NCBI RefSeq assembly: GCF_000298315.2 | Contig: NZ_AEYE02000038.1 | Location: 248,001 to 312,000, forward strand | Reading direction: 5' to 3' | Length of the DNA stretch: 64,000 nt | Source: Rhizobium grahamii CCGE 502 | GTDB taxonomy: Bacteria; Pseudomonadota; Alphaproteobacteria; Rhizobiales; Rhizobiaceae | Shown here: positions 56,205 through 64,000 of the stretch, piece after piece | How positions within the stretch are numbered: the first letter of the stretch is position 1 | Layout: each line of letters begins with the position of its first letter | The notes under the pieces: generated by a model | What the model was told of the DNA's origin: nothing | The model's input: only the letters and a program-made list of their open reading frames with translations | The model's database searches: none | Translations under genes and position numbers: made by a program

Positions 56205-57494
56205 TCATCCGCGACGCTTGACGATCGCCGTCACCAGATCGTGCGCTTCAGCAATGGCCTCCGCAGCCGTCTTCTGCCCTTGCAGCGCCTTCTGAACTTC
56301 GGTGCCAATCGCCTGCGTTACCTCGGTGAAGTCTGGCGTGACAAAACTCTCATAGGGGTGTTGCGCCTGCTCAAGCACCACCTTTGCGATCGGCAGTGCC
56401 GCCTGGACTTCTGGATCGCCCAGGACAGACAGTCGGGACGGCAACCACCCGGTATCGAGCGCCTGACGCTTCTGAATTTCTTTTGACATAAAGAACTCAA
56501 CCAGCTTTCGGGCCTTGTCCGGATGTTGGCTGGCATTGCTAATCGTCCAGGCGTCCGTGCCGTCGATCGAGGCGGAACCTGCAGGGCCCGCAGGAAGTAT
56601 CGTAGCGCCCATCTTTCCGACGATGTTCGACTGTTTGGGATCCTGCGCCGTCGCCCACATAAATGGCCAGTTCATCATCATCGACGCGCGACCGGATGAG
56701 AAGACGTTGGTGGCGTCATTGATCCCGGCGTAGGAGATCGAACCCGGCTCGGTTCCGGCCGCCTTCAGATCGACCATCATCTGGAGAGCATCGACGCCGG
56801 CATCACTTTTAAAGACCGGCATGCCGTCTTCGCCGTACATCGTACCGCCAGCCTGCTGCAGAAATGCCATCCAGTAGCTCGCGGCCCCGCCGATGCCGGC
56901 CGCCTCCGCATAGTTCGAGACGTAGCCAAAACGTCCGTCGCGGGTCAACTCTTTCGTAAATCGCTTGAAGTCGTCCCAATTTTTTGGGGGCTCCTTGATA
57001 CCAGCCTGTTCAAGATGCTCTTTGTTATAGAAGAGATTGAGCAGCGACAGCGTGAAGACTGTTCCATAGCGCTTGCCCTTCCATGTGACCGTCTTGAAAC
57101 TTGACTCCGGAAGGTCGGCGATCAATTCGGCCGGAAGATCGTCGACGAAAGGATAGAGGAAGCTTTCGAACTCGGGGACCCACGCGCACATGTACATGAT
57201 ATCCCAAGGTGCGGATCCCGATGCAAAAGCAGTTGCCATCCGGTCATGAAGTTGCGGCCACGCCAGCATCTCATAGTTTACGGATGTCGTATTTGCCGCT
57301 TTCCACGCTTCAAACGCCGCCTCAGCAAACTTGGCCGCTCCGGGAGGAGCGGGATCTGGCGGTAGCGGGCCGAACACAGAAAGTTCAGCGTCTTGCGCCT
57401 GCGCGTAGCGGCCGAAAAGACTACTGGCCGTCGCCGCAGCAGCAGCGGCTCCGGTAGTCTTCAGAAGGTGACGACGAGAAATGATCGATTGCAT
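56205..57494 (-). CDS. ABC substrate-binding protein with Tat signal, second importer
   Basis: This 429-residue extracellular solute-binding family 1 protein begins with a twin-arginine signal (SRRHLLKTTG) and an Ala-rich stretch ending YAQAQD. This means export in folded form. The body has WPQLHDRMATAFASGSAPWD and RASMMMNWPFMWA. ATG 57494 behind AAAGGGG is chosen so that the signal is N-terminal. It heads the importer operon; two 16-bp palindromes lie upstream. Confidence 0.9.
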   Translation of the reverse strand: MQSIISRRHLLKTTGAAAAAATASSLFGRYAQAQDAELSVFGPLPPDPAPPGAAKFAEAAFEAWKAANTTSVNYEMLAWPQLHDRMATAFASGSAPWDIMYMCAWVPEFESFLYPFVDDLPAELIADLPESSFKTVTWKGKRYGTVFTLSLLNLFYNKEHLEQAGIKEPPKNWDDFKRFTKELTRDGRFGYVSNYAEAAGIGGAASYWMAFLQQAGGTMYGEDGMPVFKSDAGVDALQMMVDLKAAGTEPGSISYAGINDATNVFSSGRASMMMNWPFMWATAQDPKQSNIVGKMGATILPAGPAGSASIDGTDAWTISNASQHPDKARKLVEFFMSKEIQKRQALDTGWLPSRLSVLGDPEVQAALPIAKVVLEQAQHPYESFVTPDFTEVTQAIGTEVQKALQGQKTAAEAIAEAHDLVTAIVKRRG

Positions 57495-57671
57495 TGGTTG
57501 AACCCCTTTTTTTGTTGAATTTCGGGCCGGGAAGAGAATCTTTTGGTATTGAGCGCGCTCCAAGGCTGACTGAACGCTTACGCGCAGACAGCGACAGCCC
57601 ACAGACTCTCCTGAACAGTTTCATGCTCCGCTCCACCATCACTGGCCTCCCCCAGTTGCCAACATATGATA

Positions 57672-57687
57672 TGCACGTTCGCGTGCA
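57672..57687. promoter_or_regulatory. Palindromic operator candidate, copy 1
   Basis: TGCACGTTCGCGTGCA: 6-bp arms and a 4-base centre, 178 bp upstream of the substrate-binding-protein start. The same arms and spacing recur at 58063-58078. Confidence 0.5.
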
Positions 57688-58062
57688 GTCAAGTCTAAAA
57701 ATGCGCGATAACGTGCGATACAACTTCGTCGGATCTTATCGACGCGCGCACTCGCAAAAATCGATTGATGGATGTAGGACCTTCATGTTTGGGGTTAGCA
57801 GCGAGCGAGTGGACTTAGATCAGACCAGGGACATTTTGCCGAAATGCCGTGGGTCGGGTAATGTCCAATACACTTTGACAAGCTCCGCTCGCGGGAAGGA
57901 AAAATAGGGGTCAACGTTTCTCGTATGCCGGCTGGCCCATCGCCGTTAGTTTGGCCCCTCGAACGCCTCTCGTCGGGAATAATTATGCCTGCGCCGAACA
58001 AGATTGCCAGGCGATCGAAAAGAGGATGATGTGCCGATCTGCTGCAGGTTGTCGTAAATTGA

Positions 58063-58078
58063 TGCACGACCTCGTGCA
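58063..58078. promoter_or_regulatory. Palindromic operator candidate, copy 2
   Basis: TGCACGACCTCGTGCA: the same 6-bp arms and 4-base centre as the copy 390 bp away. The arms extend to seven bases here. No regulator gene for this cluster lies in the window. Confidence 0.5.
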
Positions 58079-58232
58079 GCCGGTCTCAATATGCATCATA
58101 CTCGAAAGACTAGATATCCGTTGCCGCGTCCTGAGCGCACCCCGTGCGTGATTCGCCCCCCAACTGCCCCCCGCGTTTGCGGTGATTAGCTGGAGGGCTG
58201 GTATTCGTACAGCTCATTCAACGTGGCGAATG

Positions 58233-58961
58233 TCAGATCGGCTGATTGCTCGGGAGCAGCACCAGGTCGCGGATCGTGACGTGTCGAGGGCGCGACAACA
58301 TGAAGGTAATCGCGTCAGCGACGTCTTCTGCTCGCACGCCTTCACCCAGTCGGACTTTTTCTGCTATTTGTTCTTCGTCCGTGTAGCCGGTAAGTTTTGT
58401 CAGAACGATACCTGGAGCAACAGCCCCCACACGAATGTTTTGCTGCCCAACTTGCCGGCGCAGGCCGTGTATGAAAGCCTGAATGGCGTGCTTCGACGCA
58501 CTGTAAACTGGCTCGTGGTGGATCGCCGTATGTCCCGAAACGGAGCTAAGTGCGATAATATCACCGGCCTGTTGTGCCACCATGCTTGGGAGCACGCGGC
58601 GGATTGTCCGAAAGACGCTGTTGACGTTCAGTCCGATAAGTCTGTCCCATATTTCGGGATCATCATCCGGTACATAGCCCTGATGGAACATCCCGGCGCT
58701 GGCCACTAAAACATCAATTCGGCCAAAAGTCCTGAGGTGGTGGTCGACTACCTTTTCGACCATTCCGTCTTCACACAGGTCGGCGGCCACGATCGAGGCC
58801 CGGCCCGAAAACTCTTCAACGAGCTTCGAATACTCAGTGTCCAGGCGGGCGGTCAGGGCAAGCTGAGCGCCCTGCGCAGCCAATGCACGCGCTGTCGCCA
58901 GTCCGATGCCGGAGCTCGCTCCAGTGATCAGAGCGACTTTGTCTTTAAAGGGGTAAACCAT
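58233..58961 (-). CDS. Short-chain dehydrogenase/reductase
   Basis: This 242-residue Rossmann-fold enzyme has the NAD(P) motif TGASSGIG, the VLVASAGM box (family NAG), catalytic Ser in SSVSG, and the Tyr/Lys pair in VYSASKHA. ATG 58961 behind GGAGGATTGAG is chosen; the longer frame adds unrelated residues. It oxidises or reduces an alcohol or ketone, substrate unknown. It follows the BtpA-type gene in the same direction. Confidence 0.88.
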   Translation of the reverse strand: MVYPFKDKVALITGASSGIGLATARALAAQGAQLALTARLDTEYSKLVEEFSGRASIVAADLCEDGMVEKVVDHHLRTFGRIDVLVASAGMFHQGYVPDDDPEIWDRLIGLNVNSVFRTIRRVLPSMVAQQAGDIIALSSVSGHTAIHHEPVYSASKHAIQAFIHGLRRQVGQQNIRVGAVAPGIVLTKLTGYTDEEQIAEKVRLGEGVRAEDVADAITFMLSRPRHVTIRDLVLLPSNQPI

Positions 58962-58993
58962 CTCAATCCTCCAGAATGATGGAACTTGTGGTC

Positions 58994-59030
58994 GGCAACA
59001 TGCAAAAGAGCGAGCCCCCTGCATGTTACC
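58994..59030. other. Hairpin between the BtpA-type and SDR genes
   Basis: GGCAACATGCA and TGCATGTTACC form an 11-bp stem with one mismatch and a 15-base loop, about 30 bp before the SDR start. It may slow transcription or stabilise the upstream message. No T-tract is seen. Confidence 0.4.
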
Positions 59031-59119
59031 GCTAAGCGTTGACCCAGGTTCGCTCACCCGATCAAGGGGAGAGCGTACAGACCCAAGTCCCGGGGTCCGT
59101 TCAAACCGGGGACCGGGGC

Positions 59120-59923
59120 CTAATGTCGAATTGACTTCACCTTATCCATGAACGCCTTCACACGGGCCGGATCGACGGCATTTTCGAACACACCATCAAT
59201 CTTGAACGTGGATCCTACAACCGCGCCATCGGAGACCGATAGCTGGCGCTCCACGTTCTCGAGCCTGCAACCGGTGTTGCACAGCACGACGGTACCGGGA
59301 ACTGCGGCTTTGACGCTCGACAAGATCTGCGTATCGGTTTCGGCGCCAGCGGTTAGACCTGAGACACAAAGCGCGTCCGGGCGATTGTTGAACACCGTGG
59401 ACTTTGCAATATCGACGATGTTTCGGTTGCCGAGATAGGAGGCGGCTTCGGGAACAATGTTGTAAAGCAACTTCAAGTCCGGGGCGAGACGCATCTTGTG
59501 GCGTACGGTTTCGCCGACATTGGTATTCCAGAGGCCGAAATCACTCGCATAGACGCCGCTGATGATTTCGCGGATGAACAGTGCACCGGTCGCGGCGGCC
59601 AGATCAATCGAGGCGATGGGGTCCCAAAGGACGTTGACGCCAAAGGGGATCTTGATCGATGGCATCACCTCGCCAATCACACGCGCCATGGCGGCAGTGG
59701 TCTCCGGGCGCACTTTCGTCAGATAGGGAAGGCTGAATTCGTTTGAGAACATGACCGCATCGACGCCACCGTCCTGAAGGTGCGTAAGGTCGGCAAGAGC
59801 TTTGTCGATAACCTTTTTCATGCCCCCGGCCGTATCATAGGCTGGATCGCCAGGCAGTGCCTGGAGGTGGCACATGGCGATGACGGGTTTATCGACGTGG
59901 AAGATTTCTTTGGGCCATTGCAT
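59120..59923 (-). CDS. BtpA/SgcQ-family protein
   Basis: This 267-residue predicted TIM-barrel protein has the family markers KPVIAMCHLQALPGDPAY, DGGVDAVMFSNEFSLPY, PFGVNVLWDPIASI and CVSGLTAGAETD. BtpA was linked to photosystem I assembly in cyanobacteria, while SgcQ lies in an E. coli sugar operon. In this cluster a role in sugar or aldol metabolism is more likely. It is intact. Confidence 0.88.
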   Translation of the reverse strand: MQWPKEIFHVDKPVIAMCHLQALPGDPAYDTAGGMKKVIDKALADLTHLQDGGVDAVMFSNEFSLPYLTKVRPETTAAMARVIGEVMPSIKIPFGVNVLWDPIASIDLAAATGALFIREIISGVYASDFGLWNTNVGETVRHKMRLAPDLKLLYNIVPEAASYLGNRNIVDIAKSTVFNNRPDALCVSGLTAGAETDTQILSSVKAAVPGTVVLCNTGCRLENVERQLSVSDGAVVGSTFKIDGVFENAVDPARVKAFMDKVKSIRH

Positions 59924-60008
59924 CGGATTTTCCTCTTTGTGTTGCTGATTGATGGTCTTCAGTAAGATGACGAGTCGTGTCTGCGGAACGGGCCGCCTCC
60001 GCAGGAAT

Positions 60009-60890
60009 TCAGTTCAACGCTGATTTCTCGTCGGGGCCCCGGGTGCTGTCGCGCCTGTCTGGCGTTGGCTCTTCGATCTCGCCAAGAAAGTCTGCGATGA
60101 GCTCGGCTGTTCGCCCGGCATAGCTGGGTTTGGCGTAAACGTCGTCCTTCCGCGGCGCCTTTTCAAACCGGGAGCCCGGGATCAACCGATGGAGTTTTTC
60201 GGCGAGCGTGAAGGGATGGATGTCGTCCGCGTCGACGCCGATGATGAGCGTCGGAACCTTGATTGCCGCAAGTTGCTCGGTAGACAATTCCACACCGTCT
60301 CCTGCGATGTCCGACAGCAGTTTCCCAAGCCATTCAGGCTGGTGTTCTCCGAGGTAATCGGTCAAAGTGCTGTAGTTGTCTGGGCTTGATCGTCTTATCC
60401 GAGCGGCAAGATCGCTCGAAATGAAGATCTCGAGAGCCTTCTTGCGCGGGTATCTCCGCAGCAGTTCGCTGACTGCCCGGATCGGCTCGAGATTGTCAGG
60501 AGATTTGTCCAGAAACCATGCGGGGCGCACCAGGATCAGGCCGCGCACACGCGAAGGGTTCCGGATCGCAAGCGCGAGCGCAAGCGCCGCGCCCATCGAG
60601 ATGCCGCCCACAACAAAGCCGTCCGGGAACCGCCCAGCTGAGCATGCTTCGATGTCCTGATAGAAGGCCTCTATCGAAAAGGCGGGCGGCTGCGGGCAGG
60701 ACGAGCCACCATGCCCGGCGCATTCGATCGTGGTCAGAGCGAACCGCTCATCGTCGGGGAAAATGCGCGCTACCTGGTGCGCGTCACCGCCGAGGCCGTG
60801 CTGGAACAATACGGGGAGCCCATGATTGCCGCGACTGACGACATTCAGGGATGCACCGCTGAGAGATCGAATGGAACTATTATTCGTCAA
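60009..60890 (-). CDS. Alpha/beta-hydrolase
   Basis: This 293-residue protein has the nucleophile elbow GGISMG (Ser), FQHGLGGDAHQ (oxyanion region) and LIIGVDADDIHPF, which supplies a candidate catalytic Asp. The third triad residue, His, is not certain; the expected position near the end reads KDDVYAKPSY. It probably cleaves an ester or lactone of the imported compound. Confidence 0.8.
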   Translation of the reverse strand: MTNNSSIRSLSGASLNVVSRGNHGLPVLFQHGLGGDAHQVARIFPDDERFALTTIECAGHGGSSCPQPPAFSIEAFYQDIEACSAGRFPDGFVVGGISMGAALALALAIRNPSRVRGLILVRPAWFLDKSPDNLEPIRAVSELLRRYPRKKALEIFISSDLAARIRRSSPDNYSTLTDYLGEHQPEWLGKLLSDIAGDGVELSTEQLAAIKVPTLIIGVDADDIHPFTLAEKLHRLIPGSRFEKAPRKDDVYAKPSYAGRTAELIADFLGEIEEPTPDRRDSTRGPDEKSALN

Positions 60891-60907
60891 GTCGCAACCT
60901 TCTCTGC

Positions 60908-62020
60908 CTAGAGGTCGATGTGACGCCGGGTGCGGATACTCTCGTCGGCGGCAAGAACGACCCGGAGACTGTCCACCGCAGCTGTGAGGTCTGGCGTGTC
61001 AATCGCACCTGTTCGGATGGCGCCGAGAAACGCGCGCTGCTCAAGTTCGCAAAGTGCGTCATGATCAGGCTCGTCGGCCATCCTGATGATTTCGTCGGCG
61101 TGTTTCAGGGAATTGTCCGGATTGAGCGCAGAATTATGGATCCGCAGCGCGCTCGTTTTCACATGGTTTAGGATGTCCGAAGACGCGGTCGTTGATGCCC
61201 CCTCATTGGCGGCGTCACCCTGTTCACTCATCGTGATACTGACCGCACCTTTTGGCCCGACGACGTCTTTCACGAAGTAGGCGACTTCGCTCACCATCGG
61301 GCCCCAACCGACCTCGTACCAGCCGATCGAGCCATCATCGAAGGCCACCTGCAACTGACCGTAATTGTACTGGTCCTCGGCGATCTCATCTGTGAGCCGC
61401 GCGCCGATGCCATGGACGCGAACCGGCTTGGCTCCCGTCAGTTCGCACATAACGTCAATATAGTGGACGCCGCAGTCGACCAGCGGGGGCAGGGACTTCA
61501 TCAGGTTTTTATGCCAGGTCCAAGAATGCCCAATTGATTGCTGATTGATGTTCATCCGCATGACCAGCGGTTTGCCCAGTTCTTTGCCGCGCCTAATGAG
61601 CTCGCGCCACGAGGGATGGACGCGGAGAATGTAGCCGATATAGAGAGTGCGCTGTGTTTCCTTGGCGACGGCGACCATGTATTCAGCCTCTTGAACACTC
61701 CGCGCCATCGGCTTTTCCACGAAGACATGGGCTCCGGCCCGCATTGCTTTGATCGCGAAATCGGCATGGGTGTCGGGATAAGTACTGATGATGACCGCGT
61801 CTGGCTTAAGCCCCTTCAGGGCCTCGTCGAAATCATTGAAGCGATCGACGGATGACAATGCAGGCGGCACTTCCACTGAAAGCACCGACCGGCTGCAAAT
61901 ACCGACCAGTTCAAAACCGTCGATTCGAGTGATAGCCGCAGCGTGCGAAATGCCCATATGGCCAAGACCGACGGCGAGAACACGAAGCGGTGCGCTTCCA
62001 CAGTCAAGGTCGTCAGGCAT
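60908..62020 (-). CDS. Gfo/Idh/MocA-family dehydrogenase
   Basis: This 370-residue NAD(P)-dependent sugar or inositol dehydrogenase has the Rossmann motif VGLGHMG, ISTYPDTH, the family EKPMA with catalytic Lys, and DCGVHYIDVMCELTG with the active-site Asp and His. MocA, the name-giving member, acts in rhizopine catabolism. ATG 62020 is chosen because the Rossmann fold begins right after it. Its start overlaps the deacetylase end by 8 bp. Confidence 0.9.
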   Translation of the reverse strand: MPDDLDCGSAPLRVLAVGLGHMGISHAAAITRIDGFELVGICSRSVLSVEVPPALSSVDRFNDFDEALKGLKPDAVIISTYPDTHADFAIKAMRAGAHVFVEKPMARSVQEAEYMVAVAKETQRTLYIGYILRVHPSWRELIRRGKELGKPLVMRMNINQQSIGHSWTWHKNLMKSLPPLVDCGVHYIDVMCELTGAKPVRVHGIGARLTDEIAEDQYNYGQLQVAFDDGSIGWYEVGWGPMVSEVAYFVKDVVGPKGAVSITMSEQGDAANEGASTTASSDILNHVKTSALRIHNSALNPDNSLKHADEIIRMADEPDHDALCELEQRAFLGAIRTGAIDTPDLTAAVDSLRVVLAADESIRTRRHIDL

Positions 62021-62834
62021 CGGCGATTCCTTCAAGGGGTACTGGGTGTCTTGGTGTCCACAGTCTCTCCCGGCCGGAGCGCGCTTCGTACCGCTCGGCA
62101 TGTCGTCGCATCGCTTCGACGAGACCGGCGTCGTTGCCGAAGATTTCGGAGATCTGGCTCGGATAGAGCCGTGCGGCCTCGATCCGAGCCGCAAGCTCCA
62201 CGTCGATGAATTCAGGGACTGCCTGCTGCCAACCCGAGAGCTCGAGGCCGCGTTCGACTGTTATCGGGTATTCGGCCGGGAATTTCCCGAGCAGATAAGG
62301 GAATTCCTCGTAAAGCCTGAGCGTCTGGCGGCCGAGGCAGACATCTTTGGCGGCCGCAACCACCATGAGATGATCTGCATGACGGCTGATACCAATCGGC
62401 GCATAAACAATGTCGGGACACTCCTCAGCGATGATATGGCCAAGCCTGGCTGTAGCCGCCTCGACATGTTTTTGGTCGGCGAGCTTCAGTCCGGCAAATA
62501 GCTGCGGAATATCGCTATAGATCGGCTCCCCATTGTCATCCTTACGGTAGATCGCATCCAGGAAACCCTCGTGGCGGTAACGCGCACCAAGGAGCTCGGC
62601 GACGCGCAGGTCCTCCTTCCGGCGGATCGCGTAGGGGTGGTCGCCGCGGTTCCAGGCGCCATGAAACCGGCGCGCGAGTGGCGTAAGCGCGCCAGTCGCG
62701 TCGGCGGTGATGAAGGTCGAGATGATGACGTCGTCGCCAGCGCTCGTCAGCTTTCTGATAAGCCCGGCACAGCTGAATGGCGCATCGTCGAGATGCGGCG
62801 ACAGAAAGAGATGACGCGTGGCGACCTTTCCCAT
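62013..62834 (-). CDS. PIG-L/LmbE-family deacetylase
   Basis: This 273-residue zinc hydrolase has the family motif SPHLDDAPFSCAG (His-x-Asp-Asp) near the N-terminus and SRHADHLMV, the third zinc ligand, in the middle. PIG-L enzymes remove N-acetyl groups from amino sugars or their glycosides. ATG 62834 is preferred since the core domain starts there. The stop of the isomerase gene overlaps this start. It points to an N-acylated amino sugar as substrate, by inference. Confidence 0.87.
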   Translation of the reverse strand: MGKVATRHLFLSPHLDDAPFSCAGLIRKLTSAGDDVIISTFITADATGALTPLARRFHGAWNRGDHPYAIRRKEDLRVAELLGARYRHEGFLDAIYRKDDNGEPIYSDIPQLFAGLKLADQKHVEAATARLGHIIAEECPDIVYAPIGISRHADHLMVVAAAKDVCLGRQTLRLYEEFPYLLGKFPAEYPITVERGLELSGWQQAVPEFIDVELAARIEAARLYPSQISEIFGNDAGLVEAMRRHAERYEARSGRERLWTPRHPVPLEGIADA

Positions 62835-63676
62835 CAATGGACCGGCTCCTTTGGCGGAAGAAGATCGCAGAGATATGCCGCGGTCGAGGCGGCTTCGCTC
62901 TCGTCGAAACCGTGGGCAATGATTGGACCCGAGAAGCCGCCTCGGACAAACAGGTTGAGGAGTTTGGGAAAGTCGATGAAGCCTGTCCCGGGCGCGCAAG
63001 GCTTGCCGTCGTTGCGCATATCCTGGGCATGAATGATCGACGTTGCATCCGCGAGGAGATCGTAGGCGCGAAGTAGGGTGTCGGATGCATAATCGCGTTT
63101 GCTCCATTCAACGAGGTTGAAAGGGTCGAACACGATCTTGACGCGGTTGCTGCCAACTTCGTCGAGGAGGCGCCGCGCACTCGCCGGCGAGGAAATGACA
63201 TTGGATGGCTCAGGCTCAACACCAAGGACAACATCATGCGTCTCGGCAATTTCGATCAGGCGGTCGAGTTCGCCGCGGAACGCGCTCCAGGCTTCTTCGC
63301 CAGCGTTGTCGGGATGGATTTTCCACTTGTCCGTGGCATGGCGGGTCCCGGTGCAAAGCGTGATCGTCGAGTAGCCAAGTGCTCTGCTTGCTTCGGCGAG
63401 CACGCGGAAACTCTGTCTTCCCTCTTCGACAACCTTCGAGTCGGGGGCGATCATGTTGTATGTCCCGGAGATAACCGGAATGGTCACCTTGCTCGCGGCA
63501 AAGTCACGCCGCACGGTTTCGAGGTGACCATTGTCCACGACCGACGGCAAGGTATCGAGGCCGATGCTGGCCATGTTGAACTGCGTGCACTCATAGCCGG
63601 CAAGCGCGATTGCATCGGCAAGCCTCGCGCTTGTCTTGCGATCGAAGGTTTTGGCGAAGATTCCGAGGTGGATCAA
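62834..63676 (-). CDS. Sugar phosphate isomerase/epimerase (xylose-isomerase-like TIM barrel)
   Basis: This 280-residue protein of the IolE/MocC type has GIFAKTFDRKTSARLADAI, LGVEPEPSNVISS (metal-binding Glu), KIVFDPFNLVEW and IIHAQDM. It probably isomerises or dehydrates a keto-sugar or inosose. It is the first gene of the minus-strand run 63676-58233 and overlaps the deacetylase gene by 1 bp. Confidence 0.88.
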   Translation of the reverse strand: MIHLGIFAKTFDRKTSARLADAIALAGYECTQFNMASIGLDTLPSVVDNGHLETVRRDFAASKVTIPVISGTYNMIAPDSKVVEEGRQSFRVLAEASRALGYSTITLCTGTRHATDKWKIHPDNAGEEAWSAFRGELDRLIEIAETHDVVLGVEPEPSNVISSPASARRLLDEVGSNRVKIVFDPFNLVEWSKRDYASDTLLRAYDLLADATSIIHAQDMRNDGKPCAPGTGFIDFPKLLNLFVRGGFSGPIIAHGFDESEAASTAAYLCDLLPPKEPVH

Positions 63677-64000
63677 TTTGTCAGTCCATGTTTTAAAGTT
63701 GCCCGTGGGCGTCGTTTGATGCGATGAGCGGCAGAGCCGATAGCCATGCTTGGCGCTGTAAGGCGATATTCAAGTTTCGGGTCACCCTGCTAAGTTCAAT
63801 CTTTCGATGTTTGCGAAGGGATGGCGAGCCGGATGACGCGCCATCCCCCCGGGAGGGCGAGCTGCTGGTACAGCCCGCGTTAGGCATCCGACTATGGCGC
63901 AGAATCCTTGACCCGGTTCCCATCATGACCGGGCGGCTCATCAAGCCTCTCAAGATCCTGAAGTGTGAGATAGCGACGCATTGCCGGCTGCTTCAAGACC
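63677..64000. other. Right-edge region
   Basis: This stretch includes the promoter of the catabolic run. At the far right the minus strand reads RRYLTLQDLERLDEPPGHDG in a frame open to the window edge and stopping at about 63892. It may be the end of a gene that starts outside; nothing more can be said. Confidence 0.35.

Larger units (their letters stand above)
57495..58232. other. Promoter region of the second importer
   Basis: This 738-bp stretch has no supportable gene but contains two copies of TGCACG-N4-CGTGCA. It separates the importer operon from the SDR gene. Confidence 0.5.

Noticed and set aside
57757-57775. ATCGATT core with ATCCATCA next to it, suggestive of a second nod box upstream of the second importer
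   Set aside because: Needs a one-base gap, and the CCAATC end and first half are absent.

Overview
The window reads as part of a repABC-type, self-transmissible plasmid of the Rhizobiaceae (Rhizobium, Neorhizobium or Sinorhizobium), most likely one that carries symbiosis genes. The reasons are the repA-traI-trb-traR-traM-traHBFA-oriT-traCDG layout, which matches Ti and pNGR234a-type plasmids, and a set of nodulation genes near 42-52 kb. These are a glucosamine synthase gene behind a recognisable nod box, an RND exporter pair of NolF/NolG type, and a gene whose C-terminus closely matches secreted NodO. I have run no searches; identities come from recognising the translated sequences.

Layout. 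(1) 1-1339: start of the replication operon (repA, and the first codons of repB at the left edge). (2) 1694-12930: AHL synthase traI, ten mating-pair-formation genes (trbBCDEJLFGHI, with trbK missing), the regulator traR and the antiactivator traM. (3) 13121-14664: a small XRE regulator and a decayed AbiEi/AbiEii-type toxin-antitoxin pair. (4) 14768-23113: traH, traB, traF and the relaxase traA on the minus strand, then oriT, then traC, traD and traG on the plus strand. (5) 23.1-33.4 kb: a plasmid accessory zone full of broken genes (thermonuclease, ArdC, DUF736, an IS110-family transposase, several small conserved plasmid ORFs) with a few intact ones (WGR protein, DUF736, a Toprim-type protein). 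(6) 33.4-34.5 kb: cspA and a pmtA-type phospholipid N-methyltransferase. (7) 34.7-41.7 kb: a sugar/glycerophosphate-type ABC importer with a phosphodiesterase, a HAD phosphatase and an RpiR regulator. (8) 42.2-52.7 kb: the symbiosis block (nolG, nolF, an FMN reductase, nodM, nod box, a secreted UbiC-like protein, nodO, a LuxR-type HTH protein, IS remnants). (9) 53.4-63.7 kb: a second ABC importer, with one permease interrupted by TGA, followed by an SDR dehydrogenase, a BtpA/SgcQ protein, an alpha/beta hydrolase, a Gfo/Idh/MocA dehydrogenase, a PIG-L deacetylase and a sugar isomerase/epimerase.

How it fits together. TraI/TraR/TraM should link conjugation and replication to population density. 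The classical 18-bp tra box is not seen, but a shared TTGTAGGATT motif occurs in the repA-traI and traA-traC control regions. The nod box points at nodM-(FMN reductase)-nolF-nolG, so this operon is probably induced by NodD and flavonoids. The two ABC importers with their hydrolytic enzymes look like nutrient-capture loci: one for a phosphodiester compound, the other for an N-acylated or esterified sugar or inositol-like compound, recalling opine and rhizopine catabolism. Their substrates cannot be read from the sequence. No rRNA, tRNA or CRISPR array was seen.
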